A stretch of 64,000 nucleotides of DNA from Bacteroidota bacterium (GTDB lineage Bacteria > Bacteroidota > Bacteroidia > Sphingobacteriales > Sphingobacteriaceae), in the NCBI GenBank assembly GCA_018828585.1, contig JAHJVW010000027.1, positions 42,838 to 106,837 on the forward strand, written 5' to 3'. Position numbers and translations under genes: made by a program. Positions 26,851 to 34,970 of this stretch are shown here, one piece after another. The first letter of the stretch is position 1, and every line of letters starts with the position of its first letter. The notes under the pieces were generated by a model. It made no database searches, was not told where the DNA came from, and saw only the letters and a program-made list of their open reading frames with translations.

Positions 26851-27468
26851 CTATATTATATTTTCAATAATCTTTTTTGTGGCTTCAAAGCTTTGATGAT
26901 GTATACCGTTTATACCTAATTTTTTAGCTGCGTTTACCAGCATTAATCGATCATCAAAGTAAATACACTCCTGCGGTTTTGCCTGTACAATTTCCATTAC
27001 CGTTTGAAAAATCTTCGGGTTGGGCTTTCGGAGCCCTAAATAACAGGAAGAAAAGAATCCATCGAACAAATCGTGAAGTCTAAAAGTAGCAATTCGGTAT
27101 GCATTGATTTCCTTGCTTTCATTGCTAAGGGCAAACACGGGCAACGCTGTGTTTTTTTTCCAGCTTTTAGCCCATGCCAACATATCTGGTAATTCTACAG
27201 ATTGAGCGTACATAAATGCTTTGAAATCTGCTCGAGTAAAATCACGAGGAACGTGAAATACAACTGTATCTAAGTAATCATCAAGCGACACGCCTCCAAT
27301 CTCGAAAACATTATAAATGAAATTGTGCAGAACGTTCATTTCTTCATAATCGAACCCGAAGAATTCAGCTGCTTTTTGACGCGATTCATGCCCCCAGCCA
27401 TTGCTGAGTAATACTCCTCCAATGTCCATAAAAACGACTTTGATTTCAGAAAGATTTAAGTTATCCAT
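26851..27468 (-). CDS. HAD-superfamily hydrolase (subclass IA-like)
   Basis: Starting at ATG 27468 (MDNLNLSEIKVVFMDIGG) gives 205 residues and avoids overlapping the upstream ORF; an ATG at 27501 adds 11 residues. FMDIGGVLL (about 13-21) is HAD motif I, but the second Asp of the usual DxD is replaced by Gly, so D15 stands alone. ALSNESKEINAY is motif II, LGLRKPNPKIF motif III and CIYFDDRLMLVNAA motif IV. The D-x-G motif resembles reported proteins that lack phosphatase activity. Substrate unknown. Confidence 0.8.
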   Translation of the reverse strand: MDNLNLSEIKVVFMDIGGVLLSNGWGHESRQKAAEFFGFDYEEMNVLHNFIYNVFEIGGVSLDDYLDTVVFHVPRDFTRADFKAFMYAQSVELPDMLAWAKSWKKNTALPVFALSNESKEINAYRIATFRLHDLFDGFFSSCYLGLRKPNPKIFQTVMEIVQAKPQECIYFDDRLMLVNAAKKLGINGIHHQSFEATKKIIENII

Positions 27469-27472
27469 TTGC

Positions 27473-27814
27473 TTAGTTTTTATTATGTTTTTGATCTTCA
27501 ATACGCTTCCATAAACTACCGTATGCGGTTTTGAATTTATTTATTTCTTCTTCTAGCTTTTGAGTCATCTCGTCTATATCGATTCCGTTTCTCTTTAATT
27601 CTTCTAAAATATCATGCGCCTGTTTTGCATCTTTTGTGAAATAATCCAAAACTTTTCGAGTCGTAATTTTTTCGCCCTGTTTAAAAACGGGTAGTTTCTT
27701 TTCCCAGCCTTCTAGAAGTTTACCCGCACTTATTCTTTTACCTCTATTCAGAGAGAAGAGCTGGGTATAAATTATCTTAGAATGATATTTTAAAACAAGC
27801 GATTTTCTCATCAT
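27473..27814 (-). pseudogene. Remnant similar to the C-terminus of transaldolase
   Basis: The 113-residue ORF ends AHDILEELKRNGIDIDEMTQ (about 68-87), then KLEEE and FKTAYGSLWKRIEDQ. This resembles the C-terminal helix region of long transaldolases. The first 45 residues show no recognisable fold and the catalytic barrel is absent. It is therefore probably a gene remnant with a fortuitous start, although a small helical protein of its own is possible. It lies a few bases upstream of the HAD gene. Confidence 0.45.
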
Positions 27815-28189
27815 CCTATACTTATCTTATTACTATAGTTATACCTATCTACGGTAATCTTACGTTTATCCTACGTTAATGGTTGTTTTGGGTATTTAAA
27901 AGGATGGCTAGATTTAAGAGCTAGAATATTTTAAAAGGCTTTTTAAAGCTCGATTAAAATTAGTTATTTCTGTAATCTTATACAAGAGTAGAAGTAAAAA
28001 ATTAATCCAGTTGATTTGTTTGTGGATCAATAAATTGATCATGAATAATCAGGGTAGCTTCCAGCAAAAAAAGAAACAAATATTTTGAAATTCAGACCTA
28101 GCCTTCTGTTTTCTTAATATACTAATTTCACCCTTCGGAATCATAAACGAAGAATACCCTGAAACAAAGGAATGATTAACCTCTTCCAA
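27815..28189. other. Gene-free stretch
   Basis: I see no gene in these 375 bases. They are AT-rich and contain a short palindrome GATCAAT/ATTGATC (28025-28031 with 28034-28040). The flanking remnants suggest the whole stretch 27473-28582 is decaying DNA. Confidence 0.4.
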
Positions 28190-28465
28190 TTAATTTTCCC
28201 ATTTAATTTGCCATTGGCTTAAATAGGCTGCAATAGGAATCATTCCTCAAGTTGCTCTTCGCTTGTCAACTTCTTTGGGGTTTTCAATAGGAAATACATA
28301 GTATTTTTCAGTCTTCTCATCCATACCCACTTGTGTTCCATAGGTTTTATGCCCTTGATCAACTGCGACTCTATCTTCCAATTTTGCCATCTGGGCATTC
28401 ACCGATCTTTTGATTGATACGCATAATTGGTTTGGCTGAAAGAAGTATTGATACCTGTTAGACAT
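28190..28465 (-). pseudogene. DUF6624-like gene remnant with an internal stop codon
   Basis: The frame from 28465 reads MAKLEDRVAVDQGHKTYGTQ, then KYYVFPIENPKEVDKRRAT, text typical of the DUF6624 C-terminus. It is interrupted by TGA at 28249-28247. In the same frame it continues GMIPIAAYLSQWQIKWEN to a second stop at 28192-28190. The family normally reads through as RRA-x-x-G-x-PPI-x-Y-L, so the TGA replaces a sense codon. The N-terminal half of the family is also missing. Confidence 0.65.
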
Positions 28466-28582
28466 GTTAAAGAATTCCTTTGGGCTGATTCCAAAATCAA
28501 CATCGATACCACCACAGCATTTATAAAAGACGAGCCCTCATTTGAAGAAGAAAGCTTTGCTAATCCTCTGGGTCCACCTTAA
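28448..28582 (+). other. Short open frame, possible gene scrap
   Basis: A plus-strand frame reads VKEFLWADSKINIDTTTAFI and continues with Glu-rich text to a TAA at 28580-28582. The composition looks like protein-coding sequence and is less AT-rich than the surroundings. It has no recognised family and partly overlaps the DUF6624 remnant. Confidence 0.25.
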
Positions 28583-28593
28583 CAAACAAAAAT

Positions 28594-28625
28594 AAACCCT
28601 CGTAAATCAATATTTGCAAGGGTTT
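28594..28625 (-). terminator. Hairpin terminator downstream of the GAF/kinase-like gene
   Basis: Arms AAACCCT-C-GTAAAT and ATTTGC-A-AGGGTTT pair over 13 positions with one mismatch and a four-base loop. On the minus strand the hairpin is followed by ATTTTTG. It lies 29 bp beyond the stop of the gene ending at 28654. Confidence 0.7.
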
Positions 28626-28653
28626 TATGTTTACTTACTATAAAAATATACTC

Positions 28654-29781
28654 TTAAATACTTTTCAAAGGCAAAGTCAATTGATATAATTGGTGCATAG
28701 ATGGATTAAAAATTAATTCTCCGCCTAATTCTTCTACGTTACTTTTGTAAATTTTTAAAACTTCACTTTCTGTGAAGTCTGGATTGTTTATGAAATTTTC
28801 AGAAGCAAAGTCAACCTTAATATAAAGTTGATGAACTTTTACATTCAAATCTAAAGCAACGGTTAAAGTAGCTTTTTCACTAATATTTAATAAGGCTTCT
28901 ACCAATAAACTGCCTACTAAATAATTTACGCGATTTTTCAAAAATAAGATATCAGCTTTTAAATCATTTATAATCATATTTAATTTAATCTTCTTTATCG
29001 CTACTAAAGGCGTATAAAGTGCAAGTAATTTTGTCTTTAGTATATGTAAATTGAGTATATTGGTATCCGTCTCTTCCATTTTTTGATTGATAATGATATC
29101 ATCTAGCATACTCAAAATAGATTTAGAACTATTATTAATTAACTGGTTGTAATCTTTTGTTTCTTCCTTTTCTAGCTCCTCAAATTGCTCTATCAATACG
29201 TCAGATAGTCCAATAATCCCTGTTAAAGTATTTCTTAAATCATTGGCAATGCTGCGTTGTGAAGCCCGATACTCAAAAAACGCTTTTCTTAAATCATTTT
29301 GTGCTTTTATAGCTTCAATTTTAGCTATTACCTCTTTGGCTAAGATTCCTAATAATCTTATTTGGGTTTCGTTCAGTTCTTTGATTTGTGTATCAAACAA
29401 ACACAAACTACCCATATTAATCCCATCCAAAGTTGTTAATGGTACACCAAAGTAATACTTATAATGTGGTGGCCCTTTCACATAGTCCATTTCCTTCAAT
29501 ACCTCATGGCTTGATAAATCTTTCACTTCAAAATATTCCTGTTTGATGATGGTATATTGGCAAGGGGTATTTTGCAAGGGCATCACTTGCAAATTTGATC
29601 CACTTTGTGAAATAGGCCAAAGATGATGAGCATCAATAAAGTTTATTAAACCTACAGGTAAACCTGTAACAACTTTTGCTAACTCTATCAGATGATGAAA
29701 TTCGATTTCCAGTTCTGGATAGTCCAAATCATTACGAGTTAATGCAGTTATTCTAACCAGTGGATTTTGTTTGGATGACAT
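28654..29781 (-). CDS. GAF-domain protein with a degenerate histidine-kinase region
   Basis: The 375-residue protein has a GAF sensor domain (about 25-155) with NTPCQYTIIK and YYFGVPLTTLDGINMGSLCLFD. Next comes a HisKA-like dimerisation helix SIANDLRNTLTGIIGLSD (177-194). Where kinases have H-D-L-R, this has N180-D-L-R, so the phospho-accepting His is missing. The last 150 residues show no clear N box or D-x-G-x-G ATP-binding motif. It is thus probably a pseudokinase or a phosphatase/scaffold. It is divergent from the response regulator at 29924, suggesting a functional pair. Confidence 0.75.
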   Translation of the reverse strand: MSSKQNPLVRITALTRNDLDYPELEIEFHHLIELAKVVTGLPVGLINFIDAHHLWPISQSGSNLQVMPLQNTPCQYTIIKQEYFEVKDLSSHEVLKEMDYVKGPPHYKYYFGVPLTTLDGINMGSLCLFDTQIKELNETQIRLLGILAKEVIAKIEAIKAQNDLRKAFFEYRASQRSIANDLRNTLTGIIGLSDVLIEQFEELEKEETKDYNQLINNSSKSILSMLDDIIINQKMEETDTNILNLHILKTKLLALYTPLVAIKKIKLNMIINDLKADILFLKNRVNYLVGSLLVEALLNISEKATLTVALDLNVKVHQLYIKVDFASENFINNPDFTESEVLKIYKSNVEELGGELIFNPSMHQLYQLTLPLKSI

Positions 29782-29923
29782 GATATGGAAATTAAAAATC
29801 TAAACTAAAGAATCATTAGCTATATTTAAACTTTTAATTCTTGAACTTATTTGATTTTTTAATAAAAAAACTGAACCTTATTAGAAGACTTATCGTACAA
29901 GCATCTAACTAAACGATACGAAA

Positions 29924-30286
29924 ATGAGAATCCTAATTGCAGAAGACGACCAATTGATGCTTAAAACCTTAGAATTCAGACTGAAAAAAGATGGACATGA
30001 AGTTTTTCTATCGAAAGATGGACAAGAAGCCATGGAAATGATCAATTCGCAGGAGTTAGATCTGGTAATTTCTGATATCATGATGCCTTACTCATCAGGG
30101 TTAGAATTAATCGGTTTCATCAAGCAAAAATTCAATAATAATGTTAAAACCATTATTTTATCAGGGATGGGACAAGAAAATGTGATATTAGAAGCATTTA
30201 GATTAGGGGCTACTGATTTCATTACTAAACCATTTAGTCCAAATGAATTGTCTATGCGTATCAACAGACTTGCCTTGTCTAATTAA
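29924..30286 (+). CDS. Single-domain response regulator (module 2)
   Basis: The 120-residue CheY-like receiver has acidic residues E7/D8/D9, phospho-acceptor D51 (ISDIMMP), a Ser in LSGMG at the switch position and Lys in ITKPF. It has no output domain. It starts module 2 (regulator, HEAT, GT2, LtaS-like) and is paralogous to the regulator at 18446-18829. It is divergent from the GAF/kinase-like gene, with about 140 bp between. As in module 1, the HEAT protein is the likely target. Confidence 0.9.
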   Translation: MRILIAEDDQLMLKTLEFRLKKDGHEVFLSKDGQEAMEMINSQELDLVISDIMMPYSSGLELIGFIKQKFNNNVKTIILSGMGQENVILEAFRLGATDFITKPFSPNELSMRINRLALSN

Positions 30287-30331
30287 ATTTCATTTGTATA
30301 TTTAATCCTTTAATTAAGGATTTCTAAGCTT

Positions 30332-31429
30332 TTGCTCTTTCAATATTTTAATTTAAGTGGTGTACACTTTTTAATTGGTATTACTATCATATTTTGTGGT
30401 TTTATTATCCTGTTAATTAGTTTTATAGCTATTTCTATATTTATTTTAAATAAAAGAGAGCTTAATTACTACAATTGGAAAGAATTAGCAGATGATCTAA
30501 TTACAATAGCTATATTCTTTGAGCCTGATGAACTAGACTTATTAAATAAACCCGCCGTAGAAATATCTCCAAAAGTTCAGAAGTTACTTCCCAACAAATA
30601 TTTTAGAAAAATTTTAACCAATCAACTTTTATCTGCTAAAGAAAATATGATAGGCAGTTCTGGTGATAACCTTGAGTTATTGTATAATCAGTTAGGTTTA
30701 GAGGTTTTTGCTTTAAAAAAAATCAAAAGCAAATCATGGCATAAAATTGCAAATGGTATTAAGGAATTAGGTTTAATGAATTTAAAAAAATACCGTATGG
30801 AGGTGGAACCTTTTTTAAATTACCGCCGAACCTTAATCCGTATAGAAGCACAAAACACCATGCTTAAATTTAATGGTTTTCAAGGTTTACGTTTTCTAGA
30901 TACGGCCACCAATCCTATCACAGAGTGGCACCAATTAAAGCTTTTAGAAGAGTTAGCTCAACTGCCCCCCGATGATTTTACGGGCATAGAAAACTGGCTA
31001 AATTCTACAAATGATTCAGTAGTGCTATTCGCATTAAAATTGGTTCGTAATTATCATTTATTTCAATTTCACCAGCAACTCCTCCAACTTTTTTCACATC
31101 AAAATGAAAGTATTAGATTGCATGCCATTGGAGCTATTAAAGAGATCCCTAACGAGACCACAGCGAATCATTTAATTGCCCTTTATCCAAAAGAAACCCT
31201 TAAAAATAAGTTAGAGATATTAGCAGCTTTAAAAGATTTGGCTATGGAGGAGGAAATACCCTTTATTGTTTCTTGTTTGGATGATGACTTTACCGATATT
31301 AAATTTGCTGCAGCAAGCTCACTTTACTACCTCAAGCCCAATGGTTTTAAGTATGTACTCACACATCTCGATGCAGACAAAGAGCCATTAATAAGCATTA
31401 TTAAACACTTTAAATCAGACATTAAATGA
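30332..31429 (+). CDS. Membrane-anchored HEAT-repeat protein (module 2)
   Basis: The 365-residue protein starts with TTG at 30332. It has an N-terminal helix (about 14-40) followed by NKRE, which predicts a cytoplasmic C-terminal region. From about residue 140 it consists of helical repeats such as LLQLFSHQNESIRLHAIGAI (about 248-267). It is the counterpart of 18874-20001; both contain DLYNQL/LYPKE(T/S)L-like text near the last repeats. It overlaps the GT2 gene by four bases (ATGA), so the two are coupled. It has no enzyme motif. Confidence 0.8.
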   Translation: MLFQYFNLSGVHFLIGITIIFCGFIILLISFIAISIFILNKRELNYYNWKELADDLITIAIFFEPDELDLLNKPAVEISPKVQKLLPNKYFRKILTNQLLSAKENMIGSSGDNLELLYNQLGLEVFALKKIKSKSWHKIANGIKELGLMNLKKYRMEVEPFLNYRRTLIRIEAQNTMLKFNGFQGLRFLDTATNPITEWHQLKLLEELAQLPPDDFTGIENWLNSTNDSVVLFALKLVRNYHLFQFHQQLLQLFSHQNESIRLHAIGAIKEIPNETTANHLIALYPKETLKNKLEILAALKDLAMEEEIPFIVSCLDDDFTDIKFAAASSLYYLKPNGFKYVLTHLDADKEPLISIIKHFKSDIK

Positions 31430-32853
31430 TTTGGTTAAGACTCCTATACGACCTTGTCACTTATGGCTTACTGTGCTATTCTTTATTTCTACTCACTGGT
31501 TACATTTGTATTGGCATTTTCTCTATCGGCGAAATCAATAAATACCTTCAAAAAAATAGTTTTACCAATTACAGAATGTTGGCAAGTTCTAATGATATAC
31601 CCGGAATCAGTATTCTAGCTCCTGCTTATAATGAAGGAGCCAACATTATTGAAAACGTAAGGTCATTACTTTCTATTCATTACAATAATTTAGAGGTGAT
31701 CATTATCAATGATGGTAGTAAAGATGATTCAATTGACAAACTGATGGTTGCGTATGATTTGGAGAAGTTAGATTATTTTGTTAACCAAAAAATCGATACC
31801 AAAAAAATAAGAGGCATTTATAAAAGTAAAAATAGTATCTATAGGAAACTCATTGTTGTTGATAAAGAAAACGGTGGCAAAGCCGATGCTTTAAATGTCG
31901 GTATTAACGTTTCAAAAAATGAATATGTAGTATGTATTGATGTAGATTGTATTATTGAGCAAGATGCACTTCTAAAATTAATAAAACCTTTTCTAGAAAA
32001 CACTAGAGAACGAGTAATTGCAACTGGTGGAGTTGTGAGAATTGCTAATGGCTGCGAAATTGCTAATGGTAGATTAATAAAAGTAGGTTTACCACATGAT
32101 TTTTTACCTAGGGTACAAACCTTAGAATACATCAGAGCTTTTTTATTGGGAAGAATGGCTTGGAGCAGATTAAATGCTTTGATGCTAATTTCTGGTGCTT
32201 TTGGTGCTTTTGATAAGGAAATTGTAATTGAATGTGGGGGTTATAACCATAAAACAGTAGGTGAAGATATGGAACTGGTAGTAAGAATGCGACGTTATAT
32301 GGAAGAGCATGATTTACCCTATAAAGTGGCCTTCATTCCTGACCCATTATGTTGGACAGAAGCTCCGGCATCTTATAAAATTTTAGGTAGACAACGTAAT
32401 CGGTGGACTAGAGGAACCATCGAAACACTTAAATTTCATAAAGTAATATTTCTAAATACCACCTATGGCGTTTTAGGTGTTTTGGGCTATCCTTACTGGT
32501 TTTTCTTTGAGCTTTTGGCACCATTGGTAGAGTTTACTGGCATCATTATTTTTGTTTTTCTTGCCCTTTTTGGTGCTATTAATTGGCCTTACTTTTTAGC
32601 TTTATTAGTTTGTGTATACACTTTTGGTGTGCTCTATTCCATTTTCGCGATCTTAATGGAAGTGCTTAGCTACAACCAATATAGAAGAGGAAAAGATATT
32701 TTAAACTTAATGCTTACCGCTTTCTTAGAGCCTATCTTTTTTCATCCTTTTGTAGTTTGGGCTGCCGTTAAAGGAAATATCGATTATCTACAAAAGAAAA
32801 GTAGTTGGGGAGAAATGACAAGGACTGGTTTGTCTCAACCTAAAAAAACTTAG
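31426..32853 (+). CDS. GT2 family membrane glycosyltransferase, probable processive synthase (module 2)
   Basis: The 475-residue protein has an N-terminal helix (about 12-34) and a GT-A domain with INDGSK (94-99), D-x-D at D172-D174, VGEDMEL (278-284) and QRNRW (323-327). C-terminal helices follow. It is clearly paralogous to 19988-21424: LEYIRAF(I/L)LGRMAWS and GGYNH are shared. The Q-x-x-R-W motif and helices point to processive synthesis with transport across the inner membrane. The product is unknown. It is followed one base later by the LtaS-like gene. Confidence 0.88.
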   Translation: MIWLRLLYDLVTYGLLCYSLFLLTGYICIGIFSIGEINKYLQKNSFTNYRMLASSNDIPGISILAPAYNEGANIIENVRSLLSIHYNNLEVIIINDGSKDDSIDKLMVAYDLEKLDYFVNQKIDTKKIRGIYKSKNSIYRKLIVVDKENGGKADALNVGINVSKNEYVVCIDVDCIIEQDALLKLIKPFLENTRERVIATGGVVRIANGCEIANGRLIKVGLPHDFLPRVQTLEYIRAFLLGRMAWSRLNALMLISGAFGAFDKEIVIECGGYNHKTVGEDMELVVRMRRYMEEHDLPYKVAFIPDPLCWTEAPASYKILGRQRNRWTRGTIETLKFHKVIFLNTTYGVLGVLGYPYWFFFELLAPLVEFTGIIIFVFLALFGAINWPYFLALLVCVYTFGVLYSIFAILMEVLSYNQYRRGKDILNLMLTAFLEPIFFHPFVVWAAVKGNIDYLQKKSSWGEMTRTGLSQPKKT

Positions 32854-32854
32854 C

Positions 32855-34873
32855 ATGGAAAAGCAATCTAATAAAAATCATTTCCTAATTAACTTAGGTG
32901 CTACTGTAAAATTTATCTCTAGTCATTTGCTTATATGCTTATGGTTAATTTTATTTTTCAGTACAATAGAGCTCATTGTAGTGTGGCAAACCAAAGGCTT
33001 ACCTAATAATTTCTTTCAATTACTCATCATTAGCCTAACACAAGATTTATTGTATTGGCTAAAATACATTTGGATAGCTTATTTGATTTTTATTCCATTG
33101 ATTATGTTCATAAAAACACCAGCAAAATCAATATTAAAGGCATTAATTATTTTATTTTTCATCATTCATCTGCTACTTACGAATTATTTTAATACTGCTT
33201 TAATTCCATTAGGAGCTGATCTTTACGGCTATTCACTACAAGATATTCAGGAAACCTTAAATGCTTCTGGAGGTATAAATCTAAAAGCTATCATCATTTT
33301 AGTAATAGTTTTTACTCTTTTGATCTATATCTTCTTCTTCGCTGTAAAAAAAATCAAATTTACGAGGTACACTGCTATCATTGTCCCTATTCTATCATTT
33401 TTCTTAATTTTTTCTGATTTATTCAGTATCAATAAAGAATTACAGCTCGATTCTGATTTTGCTAATAATCTCACTTTAAATAAATCGGCATACTTCTATA
33501 CCGCATCATTCAATCATTTCTTCCCTTCAGCGGATGAAACAAATGCGAATTACAAAGAACCTATAGCTACCAATTTTACTTATATAGACCCTAAAAACTA
33601 TCCTTTTCTTCATCAAGAAAATACCAAAGATGTACTCTCTCCGTACTTCAATAAAGATTCTGTAAAACCTAATTTGGTAATCATCTTGGTAGAAGGTTTG
33701 GGTAGGGCTTTCTCAAATGAAGGTGCCTATTTAGGTAGCTTTACTCCTTTCTTAGATTCATTAGCTACAAAGAGTTTATACTGGGAAAATTTCTTAAGTC
33801 AGGGTGGAAGAACTTTTGCGGTTTTACCTTCTCTCTTAGGCTCTTTGCCCTTTGCTAAAAATGGCTTTTTAGAAATGGGTGATAAAATGCCTAAACACCT
33901 TTCCTTAATTAATTTATTAGCACATAATGGCTATCAAAGTTCCTTTTATTATGGTGGCGATGCTAGTTTTGACCATATGGCAGATTATCTGAAGCTCAAT
34001 AACATCAACCAAATAAGAGATGAGAAAACTTTCCCCGCCAACTATATTAAAATTCCATCTCAAAACAAATTCTCTTGGGGTTATGAGGATAGTGAACTTT
34101 TTAGGTATTATTTGAGTAATCAAGAGGTAAATCCTCAACCTAAAATAAATATCATTTTAACGGTTTCAACGCACAACCCTTTTAAAATTAATAATGAGAA
34201 GAAATATCAAGCCTTATTTGAGCAACGCATAAGCAAATTGGGTTTTGATAATGCAAAAAAACAATCTTATCAAAATTATATCGACCAATATTCGAGTATT
34301 TTATATACCGATGAATCTTTAAAAAACTTTTTTAACAACTACAAAAATAGAGCTGATTATAAAAATACCATTTTCATCATCACCGGCGATCATAGAATGC
34401 CTGAAATACCGATGAGTACTAAAATAGATCGATACCATGTACCATTGATCATTTTCTCGCCTCTTTTAAAAACTAATGCTAAGTTTAAATCAATTTCTAC
34501 CCATGATGATCTTACCCCGAGTTTATTAGCCTATTTAAAAAACAGCTATCAAATAAAGTTGCCCAAATTAAGTTCTTGGGTTGGCGAAGGCTTAAGTACT
34601 GATAAAAATTTCACCAATATGCATCGTTTACCCCTTATGCAAAATAAAACCGATTTAATAGATTTTATTAGTGGCAAATACCATTTAAACGGTAGTAATC
34701 TATATCAAATGAGTGCAGATATGGACGAGGAGTTAATAGAAAATGATTTAGCAACAAAACAAAGATTAATTGCCGAATTCAATCAATTTAAAATTAGAAA
34801 TACACAAATTATTAATGGCAAAGCGCTATTACCTGATTCTATTTTAAATAAATACGCTCAGCCTTTAAAATAG
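32855..34873 (+). CDS. LtaS-like membrane sulfatase-fold phosphotransferase (module 2)
   Basis: The 672-residue protein has five transmembrane helices (about 15-200) and a periplasmic alkaline-phosphatase-fold domain. NLVIILVEGLGRAFSN (about 273-288) gives the metal-binding Glu, GGRTFAVLPSLLGS (about 321-334) the nucleophile Thr, and ITGDHRMPEIP the C-terminal metal-binding Asp/His. This is the layout of LtaS and OpgB-type enzymes, which transfer phosphoglycerol or phosphoethanolamine to envelope glycans. It starts one base after the synthase and may decorate its product. It ends convergent to the YaiO gene. Confidence 0.83.
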   Translation: MEKQSNKNHFLINLGATVKFISSHLLICLWLILFFSTIELIVVWQTKGLPNNFFQLLIISLTQDLLYWLKYIWIAYLIFIPLIMFIKTPAKSILKALIILFFIIHLLLTNYFNTALIPLGADLYGYSLQDIQETLNASGGINLKAIIILVIVFTLLIYIFFFAVKKIKFTRYTAIIVPILSFFLIFSDLFSINKELQLDSDFANNLTLNKSAYFYTASFNHFFPSADETNANYKEPIATNFTYIDPKNYPFLHQENTKDVLSPYFNKDSVKPNLVIILVEGLGRAFSNEGAYLGSFTPFLDSLATKSLYWENFLSQGGRTFAVLPSLLGSLPFAKNGFLEMGDKMPKHLSLINLLAHNGYQSSFYYGGDASFDHMADYLKLNNINQIRDEKTFPANYIKIPSQNKFSWGYEDSELFRYYLSNQEVNPQPKINIILTVSTHNPFKINNEKKYQALFEQRISKLGFDNAKKQSYQNYIDQYSSILYTDESLKNFFNNYKNRADYKNTIFIITGDHRMPEIPMSTKIDRYHVPLIIFSPLLKTNAKFKSISTHDDLTPSLLAYLKNSYQIKLPKLSSWVGEGLSTDKNFTNMHRLPLMQNKTDLIDFISGKYHLNGSNLYQMSADMDEELIENDLATKQRLIAEFNQFKIRNTQIINGKALLPDSILNKYAQPLK

Positions 34874-34970
34874 TTATCCATCTATTTAAAACAGTAAGGC
34901 ATTCAGTTATTTAAAACTGATCTACCATAGTTTTTCGAGAAAAAATAAAAGGAAATCAAAAAAATAAAAT

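Noticed and set aside
28448..28582. Small plus-strand gene
   Set aside because: No family, overlaps a remnant on the other strand; kept only as a low-confidence scrap.
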